Assembly (NCBI GenBank): GCA_947475465.1
Contig: CANJLK010000032.1
Location: 1-38,128, forward strand
Length of the DNA: 38,128 nt
Source of the DNA: Caulobacteraceae bacterium
GTDB lineage: Bacteria > Pseudomonadota > Alphaproteobacteria > Caulobacterales > Caulobacteraceae
Direction of reading: 5' to 3'
Part shown: in pieces, positions 16,779-25,189 of the stretch
How the letters are laid out: each line of letters begins with the position of its first letter
How positions within the stretch are numbered: the first letter of the stretch is position 1
Notes under the pieces: model-generated
The model's input: only the letters and a program-made list of their open reading frames with translations
Told to the model about the DNA's origin: nothing
Databases searched by the model: none
Position numbers and translations under genes: made by a program

Positions 16779-17627
16779 CTACGGATAGACCGTCGGGAAG
16801 TTCGGATGATCGAAGGTCGCGTTCGGCTTGAGGCCGAGCCCGTCGGTGTTGAAGTTCTGGGCGCCCGTATACCAGGACCGCGCATCCACACGGTAGCTGG
16901 ACATCGCCCAGCGCACCTTGTTGGAGGTGTTCATGCCCGAGCTGTGCCAGGTCAGGCCGTGGTGGAACACCGCCTCGCCTTGCGGCACCGTCTCAAGCTT
17001 TGTGCACTCGTACTTTTCAAACAGCTCCGGATAGCTGACGCGGGCGTCTTCCTGATAGCTGCCGCGATAGCCGGGCATCGAGCGGTGCGAACCCAGCAGG
17101 TGGAGCATCGGGCCCATGTCCGGGGTGACGTCGACCAGGGCGCACCAGAACTGGACGGCCTCGGAGCGGTCGATCGGAATCCAGGGCAGATCCTGGTGCC
17201 ATGCGAATTCGTTGCCGTGGCCCGACACCTCCGGCAGCTTGGCGTGAAGGGTTTCGGTCAGCATCTTCACCGATGCCACCTTCAGCAGCTTCGCGGCGGC
17301 TTCGCCGAACTTGCGCTGGGTCACGTAGTTGAACATCCAGGGATCGTCCTGGCGGATCGCGAAATTCATCTTCTCGCGTTCCTTGCGCGCCTCGACGGCG
17401 GCGACGAACTTCTGTTGTTCGGCCGGATCGGACGGCCATTCCCGCCAATGGATGCCGCTCCAGTCCATGAAGTGCTGGATGACGCGTTCGCAAAGCTCCG
17501 GCTTCACGAAGCCCGGGATGTGTACGACGCCGTCGCGCCAGAAGATTTCCACATGCTCGGGCGTCACGTCGCCGATGAACGGCGAAAGGTCTTCATAGAT
17601 TTCGTTCAGCTTGACGGGCGAGTTCAT
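16779..17627 (-). CDS. Phytanoyl-CoA dioxygenase (PhyH) family protein
   Basis: The family consists of Fe(II)/2-oxoglutarate-dependent oxygenases that hydroxylate diverse small molecules. The 282-residue product has the iron facial triad: His144-x-Asp146 in FAWHQDLPW and His228 in LTWHSS, with Arg239 (NKVRWAMSSYR) placed to bind 2-oxoglutarate. The N-terminal FWRDGVVHIPGFVKPEL is typical of PhyH proteins. I chose the ATG at 17627, which has GGAGG five bases upstream, over an upstream in-frame codon at 17639. The Rieske oxygenase gene follows 97 bases later on the same strand, suggesting the two act in one degradation or modification route. The substrate is not deducible. Confidence 0.9.
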   Translation of the reverse strand: MNSPVKLNEIYEDLSPFIGDVTPEHVEIFWRDGVVHIPGFVKPELCERVIQHFMDWSGIHWREWPSDPAEQQKFVAAVEARKEREKMNFAIRQDDPWMFNYVTQRKFGEAAAKLLKVASVKMLTETLHAKLPEVSGHGNEFAWHQDLPWIPIDRSEAVQFWCALVDVTPDMGPMLHLLGSHRSMPGYRGSYQEDARVSYPELFEKYECTKLETVPQGEAVFHHGLTWHSSGMNTSNKVRWAMSSYRVDARSWYTGAQNFNTDGLGLKPNATFDHPNFPTVYP

Positions 17628-17722
17628 CAGATCCTCCACGATTTTGTTCAGCTATTTCGACCACTCTGTGCCGTTTAGCCGTCGAGCCGACCCAACGATG
17701 AAATTGCTGTCTTGGCAAGGGA

Positions 17723-20158
17723 TCAGTTGACGCGGGGCTTGGCGCGTGCGGTTGGCGCCGCGGTGGCGGGGTCTTCCGGCCAGACATGCTTGGGATAACG
17801 GCCCCGCATGTCGGCGCGGACGTCTTTCCACGATCCTTTCCAGAAGCCCGGCAGGTCCCGCGTGGTCTGGATCGGACGATGGCCGGGACTGAGCAGGGAA
17901 AAGGTCAGGGGCACACCGGCGACCTTGGGGTGCTCCTGCAGGCCGAAGACCTCCTGGACGCGGACATCGACGCGGGGCCCCGCCTCCGCGGCGTAGTCGA
18001 TGGCGAAGCTGTTGCCGGTGGGCGCCGTCCAGCGGGCGGGCGCCTCGGCGTCGAGCCGCCGCTGAAGGTCCCAGGGGATCAGGGTGCGAAGCGCGCCATC
18101 CAGGACATCAGGCTTCAGGCCGCCCAGGGCCCGATGGCCAGGCAGGATCGGCGTCAGCCAATCATCGAGACCGGCCACCAGGGCCTCATCCGACAGGTCG
18201 GGCCAGGCGGAATCGGCCCCGCGCAGGAACGCGACCCGCCGGCGCAGCGTCTGAGCCGCCTCGCCCCAGGGCAGCCGGGCCACGCCCTCGGCGCGGACCC
18301 GATCGGCCAGGGCCGCGGCGATCAGTGCGGGATCGGGATTTTCATCGACCGTCTCGCGGACCACCAGCCGGCCAAGGCGGGTCAGCCGCTTGGCGCGCAG
18401 CCGGCCGGCGCCGCTGTCTTCGAGGCGGTCCTCGGTCTCGAACTGGCCGGCGAAGGCCGCCAGGAGTTCGGCCTCGTCCAGGGGCGCGGCCAGCAGGATC
18501 CGGTCGCGCCGCTCCGCTCCGCCCAGTTCGGCCACCGCCAGCCAGGTTTCGCGGGCCAGCGCGTCGGTGGCCTCGACGAAGGCGCCCCGGCCGCCCACCA
18601 GCTGGAATTCGCCGCGCGGACCCCGGGCGCGGGCGATCCGTTCGGGATAGGCGAAGGCCAGCAGCAGGCCGTCTGACAGCGCCGCTCCCCTGCCCGATTT
18701 TCCGGCGAAGCTGGCCCAGCGGTCGGCCAGCGCCCGGGCGTCCCTCGCGCGGGGGCCGCGGTCCCGCTCAAGCGTCTCCAGCCGGTGACGCAGGTCGACG
18801 TCGCGGCCGCCCAGGTTGCGCTCGGTCACCAGGGCCGCGATGCGGGCCGCCCGGGGGGCCTGTCCGGTGTCCGCCGCCTTCAGGACCATGTGCGCCAGGC
18901 GCGGCGGCAGGGGCATGTCGGCAAGCGCGCGGCCATGGGGGGTCAGCACCCCCTCCGCCGTCAGGGCCTCCAGGCGCGCCAGCAGAGCCCGCGCTTCGGC
19001 GAAGGCCGCGGCGGGGGGCGGGTCGAGGAAAGCCAGACCCACAGCGCCCTTCGCGCCCCATCGCGCCAGATCCAGCGCCAGGCCCGACAGATCGGCGTCG
19101 AGGATCTCGGGATCGGCGTAGGCCGGCAGGGCCCGGGTTTCAGGCTCGTCCCACAGCCGGTAGCAGACCCCCGGCTCGGTGCGCCCGGCGCGGCCGCGCC
19201 GCTGGTCGGCGGCGGCGCGGGAGACGCGGACGGTCGCCAGACGGGTCAGACCGCTCGCCGGATCGAAGCGCGGGACACGGGCGACGCCCGAATCGATCAC
19301 GACCCGGACACCCTCGATGGTCAGGCTGGTTTCGGCGATCGAGGTGGCCAGTACGACCTTGCGCTTGCCGGGAAGCGCCGGCGCAATGGCGCGGTCCTGG
19401 TCGCGGGGATCGAGCGCGCCATACAGGGGGGCGATCTCCACGTCGGAGCGGAGGCGTTCCCGCAGCCGCTCGGCGGTCCGGGCGATTTCGCCCTGCCCCG
19501 GCAGGAAGACCAGCAGGCTGCCGGTCTCCTCGGCCAGAGCGCGCTCCACCGCCTTCACGACGCGATCCTCGATCCGCAGGCGCTCATCGCGGCCGAGGTA
19601 GTGGGTGGCGACGGGAAAGGCGCGGCCGAGGCTTTCGACCACCGGCGCGTCGCCGAGCAGGCCGGCCACCGCGGCGCCGTCGAGGGTGGCGGACATCACC
19701 AGGATGCGCAGGTCCTCGCGCAGCAGGCCCTGGGCGTCGCGGGCAAGCGCCAGGCCCAGGTCGGCGTCGAGGCTGCGCTCGTGGAATTCATCGAAAATGA
19801 CGCAGGCCACGCCGGCCAATTCCGGATCGCCAAGGATCATTCGGGTGAAGACGCCCTCGGTGACCACCTCGATGCGGGTCGCGGCGGAAACCTTCGACTG
19901 CATGCGCACGCGATAGCCGACGGTCTTGCCCACCGGCTCGCCAAGCGTCGCGGCCATCCGCTCGGCCGCCGCGCGGGCGGCCAGGCGACGGGGCTCGAGG
20001 ACGACGATCTTGCCGCCGCCGACCCAGGGCTCGGCCAGCAGTTCCAGCGGCGTGACCGTGGTCTTGCCGGCGCCCGGCGGGGCGACGAGCACGGCGGCGT
20101 TGGCCTGGGCCAGCGCCGCCTTCACCGACGGCAGGGCCTCGTGGATGGGCAGCAGCAT
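17723..20158 (-). CDS. hrpB: ATP-dependent RNA helicase HrpB
   Basis: HrpB is a DExH-box helicase of the DEAH/RHA group, common in proteobacteria, with poorly known targets. In the 811-residue protein, Walker A is APPGAGKTT (residues 26-34), followed by EPRRLAARAAAERM, the DEFHER box (residues 123-128), SATLDG, and QRRGRAGRTEPGVCYRLW in the second helicase domain. The C-terminal part has the HrpB-specific domain with RVDVRVQEVFGLQEHPKVAG and LLSPGHRPIQTTRDLPGFW. Length is normal and no break is seen. It starts 31 bases after the permease stop on the same strand; a functional link to the permease is not implied. Confidence 0.95.
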   Translation of the reverse strand: MLLPIHEALPSVKAALAQANAAVLVAPPGAGKTTVTPLELLAEPWVGGGKIVVLEPRRLAARAAAERMAATLGEPVGKTVGYRVRMQSKVSAATRIEVVTEGVFTRMILGDPELAGVACVIFDEFHERSLDADLGLALARDAQGLLREDLRILVMSATLDGAAVAGLLGDAPVVESLGRAFPVATHYLGRDERLRIEDRVVKAVERALAEETGSLLVFLPGQGEIARTAERLRERLRSDVEIAPLYGALDPRDQDRAIAPALPGKRKVVLATSIAETSLTIEGVRVVIDSGVARVPRFDPASGLTRLATVRVSRAAADQRRGRAGRTEPGVCYRLWDEPETRALPAYADPEILDADLSGLALDLARWGAKGAVGLAFLDPPPAAAFAEARALLARLEALTAEGVLTPHGRALADMPLPPRLAHMVLKAADTGQAPRAARIAALVTERNLGGRDVDLRHRLETLERDRGPRARDARALADRWASFAGKSGRGAALSDGLLLAFAYPERIARARGPRGEFQLVGGRGAFVEATDALARETWLAVAELGGAERRDRILLAAPLDEAELLAAFAGQFETEDRLEDSGAGRLRAKRLTRLGRLVVRETVDENPDPALIAAALADRVRAEGVARLPWGEAAQTLRRRVAFLRGADSAWPDLSDEALVAGLDDWLTPILPGHRALGGLKPDVLDGALRTLIPWDLQRRLDAEAPARWTAPTGNSFAIDYAAEAGPRVDVRVQEVFGLQEHPKVAGVPLTFSLLSPGHRPIQTTRDLPGFWKGSWKDVRADMRGRYPKHVWPEDPATAAPTARAKPRVN

Positions 20159-20189
20159 GCGCGCCTAATAGAGCGCGCTACGCCTGGGT

Positions 20190-21791
20190 CTAGCTATCCA
20201 GATCGCCCTTGTGCGGCAGATCGAGGAACGGATCGGCCTCGTGGCCCCTGACGACGATGCCCTTGCCGAGGTTGGAGTTGCGGATGCCGTAGAGGAAATA
20301 GATCACGATCCCGACGACCAGGTAGATCAGGAAGAAGTTGCGGGTCGCGTGGGTGGCCATCAGGCTGAGCAGCAGGACCAGGCACATCAGGGCCCCCAGG
20401 ATCGGCACCAGGGGATAGAGGGGCGTGCGGAACGGTCGGACCAGATCCGGATCGCTGCGGCGCAGGTAGATCACGGTGATGCAGACCAGGGCGAAGGCGG
20501 CCAGCGACCCGACGTTGGACAGGTCAGACAGCGCATCGAGCGACAGGAAACCCGCCGCCGCCATGGCCGCCACGCCGACGATGATCGTGTTGATCCAGGG
20601 CGTGAGGAACTTCTTGTGCACCGTGGCCAGGGCCTTTGGCAGAAGGCCGTCGCGCGAGACGGTGTAGAAGATGCGCGTCTGGCCATAGAGCAGAACCAGC
20701 ATCACCGACGACAGGCCGGCGATGGCGCCGATCTTCACCAGGATCGCGAACCACTTCAGCCCCATCATATTGGCGGCCAGCGCGATCGGCGCGGGCACGT
20801 CCAGCAGGGCGTAGGGGACGATGCCCACCAGCACCGCCGACGTCATGATGTAGAGGACGGTGCAGATAATCAGGGCGCCCAGGATGCCGATCGGCATGTC
20901 CTTGCCCGGGTTGCGCGACTCCGCCCCGGCCGTGGAGACCGCCTCGAAGCCGAGATAGGCGAAGAAGATGACCGCGGCGCCATGGATCACGCCGCCCACA
21001 CCGTATTTGGTGGAATTGTCACCGCTGACCACGGCCACGAGGGCCCGGCCGATCTGATGCCAGATATCCATATTGGTCCCGGCCGGCGCCGCGGGGATCT
21101 GGGCGGGCACCAGGGGCGACCAGTTGGCCGGGTGCACGTAGCGCGCGCCGATGACGATGAAGGCGATGACCACCGTCAGCTTGATCGCCACGATGACGTT
21201 GTTGACCGTTGCAGATTCCGACACGCCGCGGATCAGCAGCATGGTGACAAGGCCGATGATCACGATAGCCGGGACATTGGCGACGCCGGTGGCGATGACC
21301 GCCCCGGTGGCGTCCTTGACGGCCACCCCTGGGGCCGCGGTGAGGGCTGGGGGTATGATGATGTGCATGTCCGCCATCAGGCTGCTGAAATAGCCGGACC
21401 AGCCGACGGCGACCGTCGAGGCCGCCAGGCCGTACTCCAGGATCAGCAATAGACCCATGACCCAGGCCGCCCCCTCGCCCATCGAGGCGTAGGTGTAGGA
21501 ATAGGCCGAGCCGGAGACCGGCAGGGCGGAGGCCAGCTCGGCATAGCAGAGCGCGACAAAGGCGCAGAGCGTGCCCGTGATGACGAAAGAGATCATGATG
21601 CCCGGACCGGCGAACTGGGCTGCAGCGCGGCCCGTCAGGACGAATATCCCGGTGCCGATGATGCAGCCGATCCCCAGCAGGATCAGGTTCAAGGGCCCAA
21701 GCGTGCGCTTGAGTTCGCCATGTTCGTGCTCGGACTGTATCTGGCCCACCGACTTGCGCAGAAAGATGCGCGCGAGACCTGTCGTCGCCAT
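20190..21791 (-). CDS. APC-superfamily amino acid permease (cationic amino acid transporter-like)
   Basis: This is an inner-membrane secondary transporter for amino acids. The 533-residue protein has about 12 hydrophobic segments, opening with the APC signature LILLGIGCIIGTGIFVLTG at about residue 34, then FVALCYAELASALPVSGSAY. IFFAYLGFEAVSTAGAESRN marks TM6 of the CAT/YfnA subgroup. The cytoplasmic N-terminus contains EHGELKRTLGPL, typical of that subgroup. The substrate is probably a neutral or cationic amino acid, which sequence alone does not settle. It is divergent from the glyoxalase-II-like gene across 192 bases and upstream of hrpB. Confidence 0.93.
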   Translation of the reverse strand: MATTGLARIFLRKSVGQIQSEHEHGELKRTLGPLNLILLGIGCIIGTGIFVLTGRAAAQFAGPGIMISFVITGTLCAFVALCYAELASALPVSGSAYSYTYASMGEGAAWVMGLLLILEYGLAASTVAVGWSGYFSSLMADMHIIIPPALTAAPGVAVKDATGAVIATGVANVPAIVIIGLVTMLLIRGVSESATVNNVIVAIKLTVVIAFIVIGARYVHPANWSPLVPAQIPAAPAGTNMDIWHQIGRALVAVVSGDNSTKYGVGGVIHGAAVIFFAYLGFEAVSTAGAESRNPGKDMPIGILGALIICTVLYIMTSAVLVGIVPYALLDVPAPIALAANMMGLKWFAILVKIGAIAGLSSVMLVLLYGQTRIFYTVSRDGLLPKALATVHKKFLTPWINTIIVGVAAMAAAGFLSLDALSDLSNVGSLAAFALVCITVIYLRRSDPDLVRPFRTPLYPLVPILGALMCLVLLLSLMATHATRNFFLIYLVVGIVIYFLYGIRNSNLGKGIVVRGHEADPFLDLPHKGDLDS

Positions 21792-21904
21792 TCGGCAATT
21801 CCCCGTAATACCTGACCAAGCCCCGCTCCGGGCCCTGGCACGCTAGCCGCGCCCGCAGCGGCCTGCAATGACGGCGTTGATCCCGGGCCAGAGGGTCGGC
21901 TTTG

Positions 21905-21932
21905 TTGTGAAAATCGACGGCGAACCTATTCT
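21905..21932 (+). promoter_or_regulatory. Candidate sigma-70-type promoter for the MBL-fold hydrolase gene
   Basis: TTGTGA (21905-21910) and TATTCT (21927-21932) are 16 bases apart, about 50 bases upstream of the probable start. The surrounding stretch is unusually AT-rich for this window. By-eye assignment. Confidence 0.3.
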
Positions 21933-21983
21933 ATTGCGCTAGGAAGTCGGCCTTCCCGCCGCTTCGCAGAGTTGAGACCAGCC

Positions 21984-22661
21984 TTGGACGGTTCCCAGAC
22001 CCCGCTTCCGATCCGCGCGATGATCGCGCCGGTCACCCCCCTGCAGCAGAACTGCACCATCGTGTGGTGCGCCAAGACCTTGAAGGCCGCGATCATCGAT
22101 CCCGGCGGCGAAGTCCCGCGCCTGCTTGAGGCGATCCGCGAGCAGGGTCTGACGCTGGAGAAGATCTGGATCACCCACGGTCACCTGGATCACGCGGGCG
22201 GGACGGCGGCGCTGAAGGAAGCGACGGGAGTCCCCATCGAAGGGCCGCATCCCGACGACGCCTTCTGGATCGATGACATTGAAGTCTCGGCCGCCAAGTG
22301 GGGCATGCCGGACGCGCGCCGCTTCACCCCGGACCGCTGGCTGCAAGACGGCGATACGGTCACGCTCGGCGAGACCGCCTTCGAGGTCTACCACTGCCCG
22401 GGCCACACGCCGGGCCACGTCATCTTCTTCCATCGCGAAGCCAGACTCGCCCAGGTCGGCGACGTCCTTTTCCAGGGCTCGATCGGCCGCACGGACTTCC
22501 CGCGGGGGAGCCATGCCGACCTGATTGCCTCGATCACCGGAAAGCTTTGGCCCCTGGGTGACGACGTGCGGTTCATTCCCGGCCACGGGCCGATGTCCAG
22601 CTTCGGCCAGGAGCGGCGGACCAATCCCTTTGTCGCGGACCAGGTTTTGGCCCAAAGCTGA
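21984..22661 (+). CDS. MBL-fold metallo-hydrolase, YcbL/glyoxalase II-like
   Basis: Proteins of this group resemble glyoxalase II and may hydrolyse glutathione thioesters. The product starts its core with MIAPVTPLQQNCTIVW, a hallmark of the YcbL subgroup. It has the metal-binding THGHLDHAGG motif, CPGHTPGH, GDVLFQGSIGRTDFPRG and PGHGPMS, giving the complete dinuclear metal site. It lacks the C-terminal HAGH domain of true glyoxalase II. The start is uncertain: TTG at 21972 or 21984 and ATG at 22020 are all in frame and none has a strong ribosome-binding site. I give 21984 as a compromise, 225 residues. It precedes a two-component system by 74 bases on the same strand. Confidence 0.87.
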   Translation: MDGSQTPLPIRAMIAPVTPLQQNCTIVWCAKTLKAAIIDPGGEVPRLLEAIREQGLTLEKIWITHGHLDHAGGTAALKEATGVPIEGPHPDDAFWIDDIEVSAAKWGMPDARRFTPDRWLQDGDTVTLGETAFEVYHCPGHTPGHVIFFHREARLAQVGDVLFQGSIGRTDFPRGSHADLIASITGKLWPLGDDVRFIPGHGPMSSFGQERRTNPFVADQVLAQS

Positions 22662-22735
22662 GGTCAGGTGCGCAGACCGGCAGTGATTTCAGTCGGGAAA
22701 TCGGCGCGTTACGCGGTGAACCCAGGTTCTGCCGC

Positions 22736-23473
22736 ATGGAGCAGACACTAGACATGGCCACCGCCGGCGCGCGCATCCTGATGGTCGACGACGATCCGGG
22801 CATCCGCGACGTCGTTTCCGACTTCCTGGGCAAGCACGGCTACCGGGTCGAAACCGCGGGCGACGCCCAGGAAATGGAGCAGGCGCTGGAGCGCGGCGCG
22901 GTCGACCTGATCGTGCTGGACGTCATGCTGCCCGGCGAAGACGGCCTGGCCATCTGCCGCCGAATCGCCAACGGCGACAACGGCCCGCCGATCATCATGC
23001 TGTCGGCCATGGGCGAGGACACCGACCGGATCGTCGGTCTGGAACTGGGCGCAGACGACTATCTGGCCAAGCCCTGCAATCCGCGTGAACTGCTGGCCCG
23101 GGTGCGGGCCGTGCTGCGCCGCGCCGAGCAGAGGTCGAGCGCCAGCGGCGTCGGCGCCGGATGCGAGTTCGCGGGCTGGCGCCTGGACCTGGTGCGCCGG
23201 GAACTGCGCTCGCCTGCCGGGGTGGTGGTGAACCTCTCGTCGGGCGAATTCTCCCTCCTGCGGGCCTTCGTCGAGCGGCCGCAAAGAGTTCTGACCCGCG
23301 ACCAGTTGCTGGAATTCGCCCGCGGCCCGGATTCGGAAGCCTTCGACCGGGCCATCGATGTGCAGATCAGCCGGCTGCGGCGCAAGCTCGACGACGGCGG
23401 CGGCGGCCATGAGCTGATCCGCACCATCCGCAACGAAGGCTACATGTTCAACGCCAAGGTGAAGCGGGCGTGA
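22736..23473 (+). CDS. OmpR-family response regulator
   Basis: A two-component transcription factor. The receiver domain (residues 12-128) has the acidic pocket DDD (residues 18-20), the phosphoacceptor Asp62 in VLDVMLPGEDG, Ser90 in MLSA, and Lys112 in YLAKPCNPREL. The C-terminal winged-helix domain (about 140-240) has VVNLSSGEFSLLRAFVERP, QRVLTRDQLLEFARG and IDVQISRLRRKLDD, then IRTIRNEGYMF. All key residues are present. A second ATG at 22754 is in frame. The stop codon overlaps the GTG of the histidine kinase gene as GTGA, so the pair is co-translated. Target genes are unknown. Confidence 0.94.
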   Translation: MEQTLDMATAGARILMVDDDPGIRDVVSDFLGKHGYRVETAGDAQEMEQALERGAVDLIVLDVMLPGEDGLAICRRIANGDNGPPIIMLSAMGEDTDRIVGLELGADDYLAKPCNPRELLARVRAVLRRAEQRSSASGVGAGCEFAGWRLDLVRRELRSPAGVVVNLSSGEFSLLRAFVERPQRVLTRDQLLEFARGPDSEAFDRAIDVQISRLRRKLDDGGGGHELIRTIRNEGYMFNAKVKRA

Positions 23474-24813
23474 CCCCCGACCGCGGCGTCCGTCCGACCG
23501 GGTCGCTGTTCGTCCAGTTGCTGACCCTGACCGGCATGGCGCTTGTCCTGGCCCAGGCGATCAGCCTGCTCCTGTTGTTCAACCTGCCGCCGACCCCGCC
23601 CGACTTCTACCGCCTTCTGGAGATTGAGCAGGCATTCCGGGGCGAGCCACCGCCGGTCACCGAGCGTCGCCCCCTGGAACTGCACACTGTCGCGGTTCCG
23701 CCGGGACCCGCCATGGAGGGGGCCCAGGCTCCGCAGATCCGCACGCGGCTGTCCGCCGACCTGGGCGTGCCGGTGGCGAACATCGTCATCGCCACCAACG
23801 CCGGGCCCTTCGCCGACCGGCGGGTGTTCCGCATCATCCGCGACCAGATCGCCCGCGAGGGCGTGCGCGAGGAGCATTTCCTGATCGCGCCCTTCACCGT
23901 GGCCATCCGCCAGCCCAGCGGGATGTGGGCTGTGGTGCAGCCCAAGCCAGTGTTCGGCCTCACCGACTGGCAACGGCGGATCGCCCTTTGGTTCATCCTG
24001 TCGGCCATCGCTATCGCCCCGATCGCCTATGTGTTCGCCCGGCGGCTCTCGACCCCGATCCGGCTCTTCGCCGACGCCGCCGAGCGGCTGGGACGCGACC
24101 CCCGCGCCGAGCCCCTGGTGCTGAAAGGCCCCGCGGAGATCGCGGTGGCGGTCCGCGCCTTCAACGACATGCAGGAGCGCCTTCGCCGCTATGTGGAGGA
24201 CCGCACCGCGATGGTGGCGGCCATCGCCCACGACCTGCGCACGCCATTGACGCGGCTGCGCTTCCGCATCGAGACCCTGCCGGAGGATCAGCGCGCCAAG
24301 ATCTCCGGCGACATCGATCAGATGGAGGCGATGATCTCGGCGGCGTTGACCTTCGTGCGCGACGCCAGCCGGCCGGGCGAGCGGACGCGCCTGGAGCTCT
24401 CCTCCCTCTTGGAGAGCCTCTGCGACGAAATGGCCGAGACCGGCTGCGCCACGGCGGTGGAGGCCGGCGAGAAGGTGGTGCTGGAGGGCGATCCCATGGC
24501 GCTGCGGCGGCTGTTCTCGAACCTCTTGGAGAACGCCGTGAAATTCGGCGGCCGTGCCCGGACCCGGGTCTATCGGGACGACCGTCACGCTGTCGTCGAG
24601 ATCGAGGACGACGGCCCCGGCATACCGCCTGCCGACCGGGAGCGGGTGTTCGAACCCTTCTACAGGCGCGAGCCTTCGCGCAGCCGCCAGACCGGCGGCA
24701 TTGGCCTGGGGCTTGCCGTGGTGCGTTCCATCGCCCGTGGTCACGGCGGCGATGTCGAACTGCTCAACCGGTCGGGCGGCGGCCTCACCGCGCGGGTCGA
24801 ACTACCCCTCTAG
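23470..24813 (+). CDS. Sensor histidine kinase (EnvZ-like architecture)
   Basis: The partner kinase of the upstream response regulator. The 447-residue protein has a membrane segment at about residues 14-38, a periplasmic domain of about 130 residues, a second membrane segment near 172-194, a HAMP domain (RRLSTPIRLFADAAERLG...FNDMQERLRRYVEDR), the phosphoacceptor His254 in AAIAHDLRTPLTRLRFR, and a complete HATPase domain: NLLENAVKF (N box), EDDGPGIP (G1), FEPFYRRE (F box) and GGIGLGLAVVRSI (G2). The periplasmic region is Pro-rich early and not recognisable as a named sensor. Start is the GTG overlapping the regulator stop. Confidence 0.94.
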   Translation: MTPDRGVRPTGSLFVQLLTLTGMALVLAQAISLLLLFNLPPTPPDFYRLLEIEQAFRGEPPPVTERRPLELHTVAVPPGPAMEGAQAPQIRTRLSADLGVPVANIVIATNAGPFADRRVFRIIRDQIAREGVREEHFLIAPFTVAIRQPSGMWAVVQPKPVFGLTDWQRRIALWFILSAIAIAPIAYVFARRLSTPIRLFADAAERLGRDPRAEPLVLKGPAEIAVAVRAFNDMQERLRRYVEDRTAMVAAIAHDLRTPLTRLRFRIETLPEDQRAKISGDIDQMEAMISAALTFVRDASRPGERTRLELSSLLESLCDEMAETGCATAVEAGEKVVLEGDPMALRRLFSNLLENAVKFGGRARTRVYRDDRHAVVEIEDDGPGIPPADRERVFEPFYRREPSRSRQTGGIGLGLAVVRSIARGHGGDVELLNRSGGGLTARVELPL

Positions 24814-24858
24814 ACGGCGCTTCAAGGTCGGCACGGCAAGTTGTCGCAGCTTTTCGAC

Positions 24859-24884
24859 GCAACCTTGGCCGCGTCTCGTTGGTT
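24859..24884 (+). promoter_or_regulatory. Degenerate EcfG-type promoter candidate upstream of the KGG protein gene
   Basis: GCAAC (24859-24863), 17 bases, then GGTT (24881-24884). Two positions differ from GGAAC and CGTT. It lies about 92 bases upstream of the KGG gene. It is only suggestive by itself; it gains weight from the two exact promoters 2.6 kb further on. Confidence 0.22.
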
Positions 24885-24976
24885 AGCCCCACAAGCCCGA
24901 CGAGACCGCTCCCCGGCCGGACACCTCCCCACTCCGGCAAGGCCCCGTCGGATTCACGCCTGACAGGAGTACCGAC

Positions 24977-25189
24977 ATGCCCAGCGTTGAAACCGGAAAG
25001 CCCCGCGCCCGCCGAGGGTTCGCCGCCATGAACCCCGAGCGCCGCCGCGAGATCGCCCGCAAGGGCGGGGCCAGCGTGCCCAGTGAAAAGCGCAGCTTCG
25101 CGAAGGATCGCGACCTGGCCGCCACCGCCGGCCGCAAGGGCGGGGAAGCCAGTCGCGGCGGCGGCCGGACCCGCGGCCGCGAAAGCTAG
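24977..25189 (+). CDS. Small KGG-motif stress protein
   Basis: The 70-residue product is basic, Gly/Arg/Lys-rich and without hydrophobic segments. It carries two copies of the short KGG motif: RREIARKGGASVP (about residues 23-35) and AATAGRKGGEASRGGG (about 48-63), the pattern of the Con-10/YciG general-stress family, whose members are induced by stress or in stationary phase but have no known biochemical role. A GACAGGAG sequence precedes the ATG by about nine bases. It is convergent with the egtBD fusion gene and the two stop codons share a CTAG. Protein may be disordered and nucleic-acid-binding (inference). Confidence 0.82.
   Translation: MPSVETGKPRARRGFAAMNPERRREIARKGGASVPSEKRSFAKDRDLAATAGRKGGEASRGGGRTRGRES

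Noticed and set aside
15218..16831. 537-codon plus-strand frame over the Rieske gene
   Set aside because: Antisense shadow of a gene with intact Rieske and iron motifs; no recognisable domain of its own.
18325..20251. Two long plus-strand frames opposite hrpB
   Set aside because: Composition typical of antisense frames; hrpB is full length with all helicase motifs.
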